Positions 10,659-24,965 of a DNA stretch of 64,000 nucleotides are shown one piece after another. The stretch's first letter is position 1; each line of letters opens with the position of its first letter. The stretch is from Trochalopteron elliotii (taxonomy: Eukaryota > Chordata > Aves > Passeriformes > Leiothrichidae): positions 3,921,586 through 3,985,585 of the forward strand of contig JANPWX010000038.1 in assembly GCA_024734555.1 (NCBI GenBank), in the 5' to 3' direction. The position numbers were made by a program, and so were the translations under genes. The notes under the pieces were generated by a model, which worked only from the letters and a program-made list of their open reading frames with translations, searched no databases and was not told where the DNA came from.

Positions 10659-13639
10659 GCTCTCCCAGGCACTGCAAACTGATACTACTGAACGACATTG
10701 TGGCCACAGCCCGTGGTGACTCTATACAGTGATTATCTTGATGGAGCTCAAGGACTTGGGGGAGGCATTGATGGCCTCCCTCCTCTTTTGCTGCACATCT
10801 GGGGATTTCAAGAAACCTTGCTTCCAAGCTCTGGAGCATTCCTATAGCCCATAGTGTTAATGACCTAGTGTACTGACACTGCACTCAAGCCCATCCTTTA
10901 GATATCCTGGATGAGTCTGAATTATTTTGATCCTGTGTTATTCTGTTTGATATTCTATTTCATAAAGCAGAAACATCCACAGAAAGAAGCAGGAAACTTT
11001 CAGGGAGATTTTAATCCAGTGCCTTGCTACAGAAGGCTGCTTTTTCCTGCTTTTCATTTGCACAGCTCCTGGAGGCACAGTGTGCCACGTGGATATGCAG
11101 CTGGGGCTTTAGCTGGGACTCATAAATTAGGGTGTTTCCCTAAGTATTTGCTGATGTGCTTTTTTGCTCTGTTTGGAACTGTTGGCCATTTAAAAATACT
11201 ATAATTAAATGCTTGCACAGTTGCAGTGATCCTGTTCTGCAAAAGGTGCTTCTCCAGCCATAACAACTTCGTATTGAAAAAGCTAATGATTTGCACAAAA
11301 CCATTTTTGTGGTTACTGAGCAGACACACACAGCCCCACACCTGTCAGAAACAGCATGCTAAGAAGTCAGACTTCCCCTCACCTGACTTGTTCTGCTTGT
11401 GCCGGCTTTCTGAGAGTAAGGGGACACACCAGAGACTTCTCTGTCTAAATTTGGAAAGTTATTTTCAGCATGACTAGCCTCTGCCATACAAGGCAGTGGA
11501 GGTGGAGGTGTTCAGGGCTCAGGGACTGAGCTCTTCCACATTCCCACTGCTGGATGGGACTCAAATGTTTTATCATCCTAGCCTCCTTATCCATCCAAGC
11601 AGCAGTTTCTCCACATAGAAACACACAACCCTCTGCTAGAAAATTAATATAAATCCCAGAGCTGTGGAAACAGTCCTGAGGACTTCAAAAACACCCTAGA
11701 ATGTAGGCAGATCCATGCATATACCAATATATTTTAAACAGGCAGTCTCCCCATCCAAGGTCATGTTCCTGTTTTATCTGTGCATGCAGCCACAGGCTGC
11801 CTGCCCAGACAGCTGAGGACAGTGATCTGGGAAGTACACTGGACTTCTCCAACCAAACTCGTCCACAAGGAATGATGCGACAGCAAGGGAGGCTCCATTG
11901 CCAGCTCTGGCACAAATTCACGGCATTTTCTACTGCAGCCGTCTCTCTGCCAGAACCTGGTACAGGGCTTGCTTTGGATTACCTCACTGCAAACTTTCAA
12001 AGCAGAAGGAACTAGCAGAAGGACGTTGTTTAATGGAACCTCTCATGTATCAAAAATACACCTTTTGTACAAAATAAAGAGTAGACATGGATTTGATTAA
12101 AGACACCTGCTCGACAGGCATTCGTGGCACAGAAACCTCTGCCTGGAGTGCAGACTTTGGCATCAAGAACTGCACTGCTGTTTGCCTGGACAGAAAGCCA
12201 TCTGCAGTGTCTGAAGAAGGAAGGAAAAATAGCAGCCTTTTCTTTCCCTCTGCTGGCAGAAAGGAGAGGAACACTGCAGCTCTGTGCTCATCCTGAGCCC
12301 TCAGAGCTGGGTGCCTCACACTTCCTTCTGTAAGGGACATAGAACTAAAAACAACCATATGGATTTTTCTCTTCTTTTTTTTTTTTTCCCATTATTTAAA
12401 TTTACCTCCTTTATCAGACTCTGTGCAAATTTTTTAGATTAGAACAAGTGTTTACAGCCTGGTTATATACTCTTGACAACAGCGTTTTATAATGAATAGA
12501 CTTGACAGCCCTCTAACTATTGACTCTCACATTAAAAAAAATGGATTGAGATTTCCAGCAGAATAATTATACACATGTAAAATCAGTGGTTAATGAGCTT
12601 TTTCTAGGAGAACTAAAACCACTGAATCATAACACGCAACTTTCATATCAAGGGCAACAATCACAGTGTCAGGAATTTGTAGCCTTGCATGAAAACAAAA
12701 GCCCAAAATTTCTACTCTTTTTACAATCCGTGCAAGCTATCAGTTTCTCTGAAGTGGCATGGGATGTATGTCGGGGGGAATTAATGCTGCACAGTTTTAC
12801 ATTATTTTTTATCCTGATATCAGGTCTGCATTGTGAGGCTTCTAGTTGATCCAGTGGCCCCCTACAAATCACCCAGTTCACATAAAATAATTATTCACCT
12901 TTGTGTACTTCCTCCCCCAACCTCCAAAAACATTATTGTAAAGCTTAAAAAGGACACTTTGGCTGGCTGGGAGTTTTGTTGTTTGCAGCCTGGGCCCTTA
13001 AACATGTTGATAACAAAGGACAGAGGATGGGGAGACAGAGAGCCTGCCTCCACATACCAAAACCCATCATGTGCTTCTGCCACTTCTCATTTGCCGTGGA
13101 CAGGAAGACAAAATATGGAAACAGTGCAGGAAAGGTCATTGTCAAGTTACTTCAAACCCAGCTGAAGGTCTGGTCTGCCAGATGTCTTACAAGCGAGTTG
13201 AGGTTTTTCATGAAATTCCATATCAATTTCCACACCAAAGAGGTTCAGATAAACTTACACCTCTGCCTGAACCTCCAAACCTTTTGAAGTTTGCCATCAC
13301 TGCCGTTTTTCTCCCATACTGCTGCTTTCTCTCACACTGACTTAGCTCTTACAGAACTACCCAGCACTGATAACCATGAAGAAAATGATAGGAAAGAGGA
13401 CATAAAAATAGAAGCAAAAGTAGTGTTTTCAGAAATTACAGGCTGGGACATGGAGAATTATGGCCAGTGATCCAGGGAAATCCTAACACAGGATATCTGG
13501 TAAGTATGACTTTGAGCACACGCCAGTAAACCTAACACAGACATTTGCTTGTGTTATTTTATACTTGTGCTCATGGTGACCTGTCGTGCTCAACAATTTA
13601 ATCTCAGATGACAGAAGGAAGACCTACATGAAGAAAGAT
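10659..13639. other. unique non-coding DNA
   Basis: No gene or nameable repeat. A 21-base stretch at about 10,915-10,935 resembles the CR1 tail 'ctgaattattctatgatcc' but stands alone. A poly(T) run lies at 12,374-12,388. Overlapping frames of 60-110 codons at 12,050-13,340 occur on both strands and look random. Confidence 0.5.
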
Positions 13640-13770
13640 GTGGGCCTGGCAGTCAGGAGATTCATTTTCTGGCCCTGTTGCCTGCTGCCCTGGGCAGGCC
13701 ACCTCACCTCTTACTGTTCTAACTGTAAACAGAGCAGTCAAAAGATCTCTCTCCTTCCTAGGTTATGGTG
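13640..13770 (+). repeat. MIR-type SINE relic, plus strand
   Basis: The segment reads in the order of a MIR: 'gcctggcagtcaggagattc' (tRNA-derived head), then 'tgccctgggcaggccacctcacctctta' (compare 'ttgggcaagtcacttaacctct' in the MIR core), then 'ctgtaaacagagcagt' (compare 'ctgtaaaatgggga'). It is highly diverged, as expected for a repeat shared across amniotes. The call comes from remembered MIR features. Confidence 0.55.
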
Positions 13771-15599
13771 AGGCTTCACTCATCTTGCACTGAAGATGAT
13801 CTTCCAGTGAACTGCTAGCATGTTTGACTTATATGAAGGTGGGCTAAATTTTGGTGCTCTATTCGTCTTGGAACATGTGAAGGCCCATTTTACCCCCTGA
13901 AAATCTGGGATCCTTTAAGATCAACACCTTCTTTAGGACTTTAGATGGCAGAGAAAACTGAGAGGGCATAGGTGAAATTTTGAATAATGAAAACAAATTA
14001 GGAAATTGAACTGTTGCCTGCAAACCAGAGGCAGAATTCCCTACAGTGCCTTTTCCTGGGGCCAGGAGCACAATGGCTATTTGTTATCAGCAGAGGTGTA
14101 GTGCTGCCATGGTAATTGAAACAGACTGCTCCCTCCAGAATACACCAAGCAGCTAGTGGTTTACTGTGAGGGAGGGCTAGACAAGTAGGAGAATGGAAGA
14201 AAAAGCATCTAAAATATGGGTAAAAGTGTCCATGAATAGCTAAAAGCATGACCTCATTGTGTTCAGCATCACACCAAGCCCAGCAATGCCACAGGTGGCA
14301 GATCAGCAGTGCCTATTTACCTGCAACTTTGCTTCCAGGAGGGCAGTGCTTGCCTTTCACTCACAGAGCTCTCCCTCAGGCTGACAGGTTGTGAATTAGT
14401 GCTTGTTCACTGGAATACTTTATGAAATAGGAATCTCCTGCAGGGATGGGCAATACAGTTCTGGTGTCTCCCTTGGTTTCTCCAGTTATTCCATGCCCAC
14501 TTATATCTTGAGCTATATCTTTGTAAAGCATTAGTTGTTGATCATGATCAAAACACCTATGGCTGGAAGAAAAGAGAGAGATTTGCTTCACTTCTCTATG
14601 TTCAGCACAAAGATGGACAGTACATTGTTGGTAATAGCATTTTGTTCTATTTTATGTTCTTTTAATGTACTCCCTAGACTTATTCTCTGTAATTTCTAGC
14701 TTTGTAGAAAAAGACCTGTGAGTTTCCTTCAACTCTCTGTCAATATCTACATAAAAACTCTGGATACATAAAAATGTGGGCAGAGCACCAAAATAGGCAC
14801 TCTTAACCCTTTTTTTTCTATTGTTAGTAATTGGGAGCAATGCTACTTCTCAGAATCACAGAGACATTCAAAATGTGCTGGATGCTGGTGGACAAGACTC
14901 AAGAGCACAGCTTCAGCCCTGGGTGAGCATTGTCTGGGACACTGCAACAGCTGGTGAAGAGATTCAGATCTGGGCTTTGATGAATAGTCCTACTCACTGG
15001 CTCCTAGTCACTGAAGCCTGGAGCCAGATGTAGACATCATGTCTCAAATTATCTCTCAGAAATAATGTTTCTAGTGATGTCTGGACCGAAGAAATAGCAG
15101 TGAATAGCTACAATTCTGCAATCCTTTTTCTTAGTGCACACAGTATTTCACAAGATCTCAGAAGGGAACCTGGATGCTAAATTCCCATTTCCTTAACAAA
15201 GGCTGTTGCAGGAATGCATTGGTGGAGTGATAATGAAAGTCAGCAGTTCATTTCATCATTTTGACTTCCAGAATGGCAATAATAAAGCTCTGGACTCCTG
15301 TTTCATGGTGTTTCAGAATGAACAGCACTTATTTTGCAGCCACTAAGCTGGGGATTTACTGCGTCATGCTGTTCTGGAAACTCACCAAGAGATTGAGAAG
15401 CACTCTGGATGTTTTCTTCTCCCCACATTTTTACTAGAAATAAAAGTTTTACAGGCCAGATTCGGGAGTAGAAGCTTCCTTGTCACCATTCCACCTGTTA
15501 GTCATTAGCAAGTCCACTTCTTCCATAACAGAATCATGGGATCTGTGACGCTAAGATGAACAGGAAGCAGCAAAAGCTATTTTAATTACCAAAGATAGA
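13771..15599. other. unique non-coding DNA
   Basis: Nothing recognisable. At 14,810-14,935 a pyrimidine tract plus AG precedes a 35-codon open stretch that ends at a 'gggtgagc' donor-like site; by itself this is weak evidence for an exon. Confidence 0.5.
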
Positions 15600-15604
15600 A
15601 CACA

Positions 15605-15690
15605 TTTGGGCGACAGATCTAAAATCTACTGATCTCAGTGGAAGCCTTTTTCCACTGAACTAAGCAGGCTTTTGATCAGATCTTCAGTTA
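15605..15690. repeat. possible old sauropsid palindromic repeat
   Basis: The segment 'gatctaaaatctactgatctcagtggaagc' is followed after about 10 bases by a rough inverse ('ccactgaactaagcag..gatcagatc'). This layout resembles the common sauropsid repeat whose halves read 'agatcctcag..cattgacttcaatgg'. Divergence is high and the family is not certain. Confidence 0.3.
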
Positions 15691-18600
15691 AGGAAAATGG
15701 TGTTGCTGCTATTTAGCTCTTTCTCACTGTAGGCTGATCAACCTCTGCCTTTGTCACTTATCTCAGAGTTGGCCCTCTGACCAGCCTGGACAGAAACACT
15801 GGCTCCTTAACTTGGCTAGTCATTCTGCCTTTTACTTCACCTCTCCATTTTCCATGCTGCTCTTCCTGGTTGCTCTATGCTCATTTTGCTGACTCCCAGG
15901 AGAAAAGAAGAAGTTTTACAGAGGAGCAGTGAAGCAGAAATGGCTGCTACTGAGAAAGAAATCCCTGGGTCTTCACAGCCCTGCAGAGCCACTGAAAAGT
16001 ACAATAAAGATGAGAGTGGTGAAGAATGTATAAGAATGGAAATTGCTTTAAAGGGCCCAAGAGATTGGTATTGCTCACAAACCATGAGACACCACCTCTC
16101 TAAGTGGTAGGAACAGTTTCTCCACTCTCTAAGAGATCCTTATCCTCCTCAGGACATCTGCAGGACACCATTTCTGTAAATTGTGGTTCAAAAGCCTGTC
16201 ACCTGATGCAACTCCTGGGGGCAAAAGCAGCATCACTTCAATACAATCCCAGCATGAAAATGTTAATAAAGTATATGTCACTGAGAAACCAATTGTACCT
16301 GCAGGGTACAAAGGTCACACATGAATGCATGAAAACTGGACATGCTGCATGAACTGTTGATTGAAATCTCCTTTTCACTCATATGTGAATACATTGAGTG
16401 CAAACAGGATCAGGACACAAAGAGAAATAAGACTGGCAATTTTTCAGATTAATGAACTTTGGCTGGATTTTCTTGTATTTTCTTTTCCCCATGGTACACT
16501 GGTTAATTTGATATTAGGTGGGCTGGACACACTTTCTCCTTCCTCTGGTAATTAAAATACTGAGACCAATATTATGTACAGAAGAAATAAAATAATTGGA
16601 GCTACTGGCTTCTTCTTTCATGATGTGAAATTCTGGAAGAATTTGATGGCCTCTCCTCTGAATTTCAAAGCAGATGTTACTTGGTGCCAGCAGTTGGATC
16701 AGTCTGTGGTGTAAATGATCGTGAGCACAGTGACAGTGCCGTTTATTTCATTACAGCAGCTCCTATAACACGGTGTCATGTGCTTTATGGTCTTAAAAAT
16801 AACAATTGCATAAGCACAGCCTGCAGTGCCAGCAGTTATATTATCTCCAGGACAAAGAGGGATGCATATGGACTTAATGAAGAGAAAGTGAAGCATTCGT
16901 TAAGACTGTAAATGAAATAGGAAATTATTTCATCTAGAGGAGCATATTGGGTACCATTGCTTTGTTATCTGATTTCCTGTTGCACTAGTAGAGACAGTGT
17001 GTTTTAATTAAGGTTTTATAAAGACTTCATTGAGAAAAGATTTATGGAACCAGATTCTGTTATTGTGGTTCTATCAAAACCAAAGGGCTGTGTGGAATTG
17101 CCTGAAATTTTCCAGAATTTCCTTTTAAAAGCAAGCTGGGGAACAGCTACGATTAAAATATGCAGACATATCCTTTCCATATAGTCATATGACACTTCTG
17201 TCATTCTGTTATCCTGATTTGAAATAATTTTTTGTCTTAACTTTTTAACAATTTTCATGTTGCATAATATAGTAGAATGCACATAGTCAGAAGCATATTC
17301 ATAGCACTCCACTTTGCCCTTTGTATGTTTTGCACATTGTGCTGTGTAATATAATGCAAAACGAGAAGTCAAATACGTAAGGAAACAGATCTAACTGCTT
17401 TAAAAGCACTTGTTTCTGTGGATAATTGAAACATCTTTCAACATAGTTCTCATTCATAGGAGTGATGCTCTCCAGCAAGTCAGATGTTCATCTTCCTTCA
17501 TAGCTTAGATTCAAATCAGACAAAAAATGAAGAACAGGAAGGCAGGAAAGCCATTTAAGAAGAGAGGAAAGATAGAAAAGTGTTTTTACCTTGACACTAA
17601 CAAAGCTAGAAAGGCACAGAAAAGGTTACTGGAGAGATAGTGTGCACATGAATACATGCACACACGCACCCCAGTGCAGTATGGTATAATCCTTGCTCAG
17701 TCTCCATATATTTGGTCCCTGGCTCCATTTTGACAGTTGATGAAACAACGTACACCGAAAGTGCTTTTTGTCAAAAACTTGGAATTGCAATGCACAGGGT
17801 ATGAAAGAAGCATCGTCACCTGGTGGAAACCAGACCCAGAAAGACAAAAGCTCACAAAGTCAGTGAAGTCCTTTTTAATCCCATGAGAGCTGAATGCCTA
17901 AATGTCTTTGAAGATTTGCCCCTCAACAAGAGCTCCAAGGACCCAAAAAAACATATAGCTGAGGGAGGTACATAAGCCAGATATTTTTAATGTCCTAATT
18001 GAATTCTTTACCCACAAAAATCAGTTTCCTCCCAGCCTGCATGAGACTGCTGCTCATGTGGCATTCACTGCCTTATGTTCTCCTGCGATAACGGGTTGTA
18101 ACCGTATGCGCAGTAGTCTAAGCTGCTCTCAAGTAACAAAATTATCAAAAACCAAATAATGTTCACTACCACAGCTTGCTTCAATAGTCGTAATTGTAGA
18201 AACAAAAGAAATCCTCTTTTATTTCTCATTAAATGCTTTGATGGTGTGAGAAGGAATGTCCTGAATTTCTTTATTTATTATGTTATATTAATAGAGCAAA
18301 GAATTCTAGGGGACTGAAAAGCTTTGAAGAAATGCCTTTTGATCCCAAACCGGAAAAGATTATCGAGAGTAAGCCTAAACTCTTTACAAAAAAAAGTAAT
18401 TTAAAATGACCAGAGCAGAGTCAATGTCCACTGTTATGGGCTGCATCATTCATACAGCACAAGACAACTGCTGAATAACCCAGAGCTGTTAAGGACCATA
18501 TTTTGCTCAGAGTAAGGTGTTTATCAGACCTGGCAGTAGAGAAATGTGCAAATGCCTAAAAAGCACATAGAGATGGTGCCACGATACCATCAGGATCTGG

Positions 18601-21600
18601 AATATTTCTCCTTCTAAGGTATGTGCCATTTTATTTGAGGGTCAGACCACTTTCCGTTAAGAACAAAAGCTGTAGCTCCTATAACAGAAGAATTGATTAA
18701 GATCCAAATGAGAGGTGAGTTTTTATTAATCACTCTGAAACTGCTAACTTTGCCCAAACCATCATATTGGTATGTGAAAAGGTTGTTAGCCACTTCTTAA
18801 GTCAAAATTGCTTAAATTGCCTTCACATTGGCATTGACAAGACCATCCTAAAGTCTCTTTTTACTAAAGCACACTGCTCTTTCTCATTGAATTAATGCCA
18901 AGGGTACATGGAGTCCTGCCCAGACAAATTAAACAGGGAAAGAGGGAAAGCCGTGGCCCCATCAAAATCAATTGAAATACCTGCAACAGGCATCTGTGTG
19001 TTCAGGATGGTCTTTTGCTCAAGAAGGCTACAGCTGGAAGCTATATTTATCCTCTATCAAACATGATGGAAAAAAGAGAGCCTTTCCCAAGGTAAATATT
19101 TTGCTGTTAAAGTCAATATACATACATAGCTGAATGTGCCCTGGGTCTTAGTGCTGTAGGTCAGATGCAAAGCTGCTTCTTAGGCACAGTGTCACGCAGT
19201 TTTAGTTTATGTTTGAAAATCTCAGCCTTCCCAAGGAAGAAAAGTTAGTCCAGCAGCACTCGCACAGGTGAGCACCTCACACTTTGCACTTAGAGTGCTC
19301 TGTGAAGGCTTGTTCCTGGCCTTGTGCTGGCTCTGGCCTTTGTCCCTGACCTGCCTGAGAGGAACAGTCTTCTCTGGACACAATCCCATCACTGTTGCAG
19401 TTAAACTTTGATTGCAAACAGAACAAGTTGTCTCAGGAGGGAAAATGTTTCTGTTTCAGAGACTGGAGTCAAGCTGCAACAGAAGGAGGATACCAAGGGA
19501 TACAGAAGTATTCTGGGCATAGGAGCAGTGTGGTGACCCGCAGAGGGGACATTGCAGCTTATCCCTGCTCTCCAGTGAGTCATGCTACCATTTTCAGCTG
19601 TGTGGGAATAGGGTACAGCATTATACAGAGGAGTTTCTACTCACATCAGTGATGGAAAGATGGGAAAAGATGGGAGAATAATTATTTTAGCTTCTAGAGA
19701 AGTTCCAATTAAAATTAGATTCTAAATAAATGCTGAGTTTTTAATTAATCAAAAATCTGTGTAGATAGTAAAAATTTAATCTCATTTCATGCAACCAAAT
19801 GGAAACAAGGAAGCAAGATAAAACCTTAGAAACCTCCATGTTCATTTGTCAGATGCTGATGACCACCATGCAGAAAGCACTTTCCTTCACTGTCACCCTC
19901 CCACTGGCTGCTAACCCTCCACAAGGCCCAGCAGGCAGAGTGCCACACCACAAATTCACCAGTGAGACACAAAAGAAGCAAGTTTTCTTTCCTCTTCCTA
20001 TATATATATATATAATTTTACCGTGCAACTCCCTCCTCAGTGGAGCATGGCCCAGTAGTGCTTTGGGCTATGACTAGAGAGTGAAGACTGGGAATGCTCC
20101 TTACCAGCACAGCTGGTGGCACAGCCAGGCTCACCCTACTGTGGGTGACTTCTCCACTGCTGTGGGGGAAAAGCTTGAAGGAGGTGTTCCAGTGCAATGA
20201 AGGAATTGAGCAGGGGCATCTCTCCTAAAAACCACCCCATGCTTCAAAGCAAATCAAAGAGCCTAGTGGACAGACGTGCAGAGACTGGCTTGGGTAAAGT
20301 CAGTTTAAACATTGAAAAATACTACTGTGTGCCTTTCCAGAAAAAACACCTTTGACTCATTCAGGAATTACAACTAGGGAAATGAAATATGAAATCTTTC
20401 CAGACCTGATATATTAAAAAAACCCCATCCTTTCTCCATCAATTTTTACTGACAACAAAAACACCTGTGAGTGGCTTTAGGGCTGAAACTTTCCTTGAAA
20501 CATTCTAGGATGTTCTTGGACATTGAGACATAAAATGTAATTTAATAGTCACATAAGAAAATAATCTGGAAGGTTGAGATCATCCAATCAGAGAATAAAC
20601 AGAGGCTATGTATCTTATGAATGCAAATAAAATTCAAGAAATTTTGAATATCAAATGCATCCCATGACTTGTTTTTGAACACCCACTGATAGCTTGAGAC
20701 TCTCTTACATATTATTTTTCTTATATGTACAAATAGCAATGAAAACAGGAAATGTCAAAATAGGAATTATTTCAAGCACCTGTGGGTTGCAGATAATATT
20801 CTTCTTTTTGCAAGAAGCAGTCCAAGAATATCTACATCCCATGGTTCTATAAAACTCCCTTTCAAATTCTCTATTATAATAACACATTCTGTTAAATTTA
20901 ATATTTTTTTTCCTCACCAGATAATTTATAGAAATTATTAGTAAAATATTTCAAACAGCAACTAAATTAGCCACAATGTATTAATAGACAAACTGGTAAA
21001 GAGAAAACAGAAGAGAAATTAATTGAATAAATTATTCATTACAGTTTATTCAGTCAGCTTTGATTTAAATGCTTGTTAATCCTTTGAGGGTTAATGTAGT
21101 ACAATGTTACAGTAGCTCTGGTCAGGAATTCCAATGGATGAAGTGTGATGGTTTTTTTTTCTGAAAAGCAGCACTCTCAGATTTTCCATAAAATGTCAAA
21201 GCTGAATAAAAAATTATTTTTGGGCTCTCAGAACATATTATTTCACTAGTCGTTTTCTCCAGCAGGAAAATAATAATTTGTTTCAATAATGTCAAAACAT
21301 TACAGTATAGAGTACTAATATAAAACAATAAAATAATACGGTATCATAAACCCTGGAAGTATAATAAATGTGCCAGATTTTCTCCAATAAAAAAATTTAT
21401 CAAAAGTGATAGCTGTTCTGTGAAAGATTTGGACAGACTGAATTCTCTCCTGACCTTTCTGGACTGTGCCAAAAGTTCATGCTGTCTCTCCACGTCCATA
21501 CTGTGTGGCAAGAAACCCCTATTCAACACAAATCATAATTCAGGAATTATAATTTCTAAATTTAACTATGAAGCTTTATCAAGAAACCTCCTCACAGGCA

Positions 21601-23319
21601 CAGTGTTTAAATCCTAGAATGTGATGTTGGCTTGCCTGAATAGGCATAGGAACAGTCAGATGTCTTGTTTCTGTAAGGGCTACCTCACATCTTGACATGG
21701 TGCTCTTAGTTTTCGGTCCATTACTATTTCATCATCTCATAGCAAAAAGATCAAGTGTTCAAGTAGAAATAAAGATCCACATTACACAGATTTAAATACA
21801 GATCACACATTTTAAAGACCAGAATCAGGTGTCAGAAGGAGCACAGACCCAAGTTTACACATCCACCTGGGCTTTTAATGAGCCACAAAAGGGCTCACAC
21901 TCTCTGTGTTTCCTGCTGTTAACAAGCTGTCTGAACACCTATAAAGCCTCCCGGCAAGGATTCAGCTCCTAAGCACAGTGACCTTTCCCGAGGATGCTCC
22001 TGATGTGGAAATACATGGTGACTGTGCACATAAACATTTCCTTGGCTGCAGTCAATCAAACCTCCTGTCTCTAACTTTCTTCAGCCCATAACTTGAGGAA
22101 GACATAAGTTTTAACTCTCCTTCCAGAGACTTATTGACTGCCCTCACCTAAAAATGAGCAATGCTCTCTCCTCTGGGGTCTGCGTGTGTGGAATCACCTG
22201 CTGTCAAAATGACGAAGGACTGAACTAACCGCAGGCACACCAGTGGCTTGCCAGGAGGTTAAACACTGCCCCTGACCCATGGAGGCCCAGCTCAGCTCCT
22301 TCAAACCAGCACATCAAGTAGATATGGACAAATGAGGCTTGCAGGAGACCCTACAGGGCAGTAATGGGTGATGTCCACAAGCAGACTCTGGATGCTGAAC
22401 ACAGTGTGGGCAAACACTTGAAGTGGATGTGTGACACAGCTCCAGGTGGGAGGCTGCAGGAGACTCCAGCAGGAAATTGTCCCCTCCAGAAGAGCAAGGT
22501 CTCTGAGCTACTTGAAACCTATGGAGAGGGCTAACAGACAAATCTCAAGGGCAGCCAGGATTTCTCTACAAAGCATTACAGGCTGGAAAATGACACTGCC
22601 TTTTGAAGAAAATGACACTTTCCTCTCCTTCTCCTCCCCTCCTGGGCCTGCCCATGGGGCCCAGCGAGGATGGTGCAGGATGGCAATAAAAGATGGATAG
22701 CATGGGCAAGCTCTCTTGTGCATGAGTAACCTGGCACCAGCTGGGACTGTGGCACCAAGAGCTGCCTGCTGGGCTGAGATCAGGGTGGAGGCAGTGCCCA
22801 GTCCCCAGCACAGACAGACGGGCAGAGGTGCTTAAGCTCTTGTGTGTGCCCAGTGTATAATTAGGGCATAACAAAGACTGGTGTTTGAAGGCTCACTCAC
22901 GCTGTTCAGTTAATTATGGTAGGTAATTTATATCTTTTATTGTTCTGCAAACTTGAAACTTCTATTTCAGTGAGAGTGGAGCGACAGCTGATGTAAAAAG
23001 TGCTCTTATAAATAAGCATGGGTTGCGGCAACTGGAGAGAGGATGTTCTACAGCAACAATCGTTCTCTGTTAGAATATTGGGGGGAAAATTGCAGCACAT
23101 TAAGAAAGCAATAACACTCAACAGGGTGTGCATTCATCAGGCAATATGTATGCACAGGGAGCAGGCAGGAGCATGGAGAGCAGCCAGCCATGCAGGCTTA
23201 GGTAACAATTATTCTGGTGAGGTGAGTCGGGCCCTGCTGATCGATGCACAAACCAGTGCTGAGAAGAAACATCCACCAGCTCAGTTCTCACAGACTCCAA
23301 GTGCCACTAAGGATTTGCC
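15691..23319. other. unique non-coding DNA, 7.6 kb
   Basis: Long stretch without a gene or a repeat I can name. It includes a (TA)8 run near 20.0 kb and a small CpG cluster near 18.1 kb. At 15,899-16,050 a hydrophilic frame of about 50 codons follows an AG, but without a conserved domain or a partner exon. Confidence 0.5.
19999..20014. repeat. (TA)8 microsatellite
   Basis: Eight perfect TA units flanked by a pyrimidine run on the left and aatttta on the right. Confidence 0.92.
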
Positions 23320-23425
23320 ACAGCAACTAGGCAAGTCACACACTGCCTCTGGGGTCCCATTTTCCTTAAGGATGAAATGGATTAAACTGACTGACTTTCT
23401 CAGGGGAGTCACTTGCTCTGTACCA
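23320..23425 (+). repeat. possible MIR-type SINE core, plus strand
   Basis: The text 'aggcaagtcacacactgcctct' followed by 'ccattttccttaaggatgaaatgg' matches the order of the MIR core ('gggcaagtcactt..cctct..cagtttcctcatctgtaaaatgg'). Both blocks are short and diverged, so this is tentative. Confidence 0.4.
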
Positions 23426-24638
23426 GGAAAGAGTGGCAGTACTGCTGCTGCTGCTGGCCGTGAAATGAGGATAATGTATCTCTGCAGATGATGGTGGGGA
23501 AGCTCCTGGCTAGCACAAGTGAGTCACTCACTGTGCAGGGTTGGTAGGAAGGGGGAGCAAGCCATTCTGTTCAGGAAGAGTGGTGTTAATTCCCAGAAAG
23601 GTCTTTGCAAAGACTGGAAGACAGCAAGCCATCAGTATCTACTTAAGGCTCCTGTGTCTGACCTCTCCTATAGTTCTCCAGGACCATGCCTCAACTGGCC
23701 ATCCACAGAGGTTGGCTCCACAACCACATGGCACCCTGGGATGAGTTATGCTGCAACTGTAAGGAAGACCTTTGAGACACAGACTACCCTCCTTGCATTC
23801 AAAAACAGTAGTAGAATTGGAAATTTTGACGTTCTTTCCCCCATATGGCATTTGCAGCTGTGCTTTTTTAGGAAAAAAAATGCTTTTCATATGTGTTGGG
23901 TTTTCTTTTTTTGAGAAACCAAAGCAAATATAAAGAGAAAGATATTCTTTCTAAAAGGAGAACAAATTTAACGAGACACACCTCAGAGAATCAGGCAAGC
24001 AATCCACAAAACAGCCTTCAAATGCTCCAGCTGATTGTTTCTCACACTCATGATGTATGTGCACATGATACGCATAAATCCACTTGCCTCACACAGAGAA
24101 AACAAAAAGGGAGTGAGTTCATGGACTGCTTTTCATTCACTCACCATACACATGTTTCATTGCTGAGCATATGTATGCACGGCACATCCACAAAGAGCAG
24201 CAACAGTTACATATGGTGCAGACTGCTGTTAAGAGCCTGTCACAATGCACTTCCCAGTGTTTGAACCAGGGTAGGCTCATTTGAAAGGATTTTGCAAGCC
24301 ACTCAGACTTACATTTTGGAGGAGATGGATAGGAGAGGGTTATAGGACAGCTCTAATGTTTTTATGCACAATCATGAAGCTAAATTCCCTTCCTTTCTCT
24401 CTCTCCCCTCTAGTTGACATCTCAGCATCTACTTGAGAGCACAAATTGACCAGAAGTCTGCATCTGCCAAATAACTCTCCTTCTTAAGCTGTATTTATTA
24501 ACCACCTATTTTCATTCTCTCCCTCTGCCCTTCAGGAATTAATTCAGTGTATTCCTCACAATATATTCCTTTCCACAAACTACATTCCTTTAATCTAAAA
24601 GTAAGCAAATGTCCTGAATCAGGGACAAGAAACTCCTC
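23426..24638. other. unique non-coding DNA
   Basis: No gene or repeat recognised. Frames of about 120-130 codons at 23,519-23,914 and 23,893-24,264 overlap each other, lack domains and are not bounded by good splice sites. Confidence 0.5.
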
Positions 24639-24715
24639 TGTAGTGGTTTGAAAGCAAAACGAGTAAGAGGCTCCAAGTCAGAAATACAATTTAATAAGAA
24701 GAAAAGGAAAAAAAG

Positions 24716-24734
24716 TAAAATAAAATAAAATAAA
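24716..24734. repeat. (TAAAA)n run within the LTR
   Basis: Nearly four units of taaaa in the A-rich part of the LTR. It probably expanded after insertion. Confidence 0.88.
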
Positions 24735-24965
24735 TGCAGTAATAGAAAAGACCACTGACAGAGTCAGAATACAACCTGAGCAGGGTAATGGAAGCAGTCC
24801 AGATGAGGGGGTCTTCCTGAAGCAGTGAACTCATAGAAAGGTCTGGTAGCTCTAGTCCTCTGGGAATCCAGTGGGTAAGGGCTCCTGTACTGTCCCAAAT
24901 CCCAGATTATATCCAGGTGAGAATGTTTGGCTCCTCCCCCTGGGCGGAGCATCTCACAATGGGAT

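Noticed and set aside
10905..10940. 'gtctgaattattttgatcctgtg', resembling a CR1 3' tail
   Set aside because: The match is about 20 bases with no CR1 body immediately upstream; the preceding 250 bases look unrelated.
15877..16110. Hydrophilic 70-codon frame after an acceptor-like 'ttttgctgactcccag'
   Set aside because: No downstream partner exon, no known family, and the opposite strand is open over the same bases.
23018..23491. 157-codon plus-strand frame
   Set aside because: It runs into a probable MIR relic and ends in a trinucleotide-rich 'STAAAAG' stretch; no family features.
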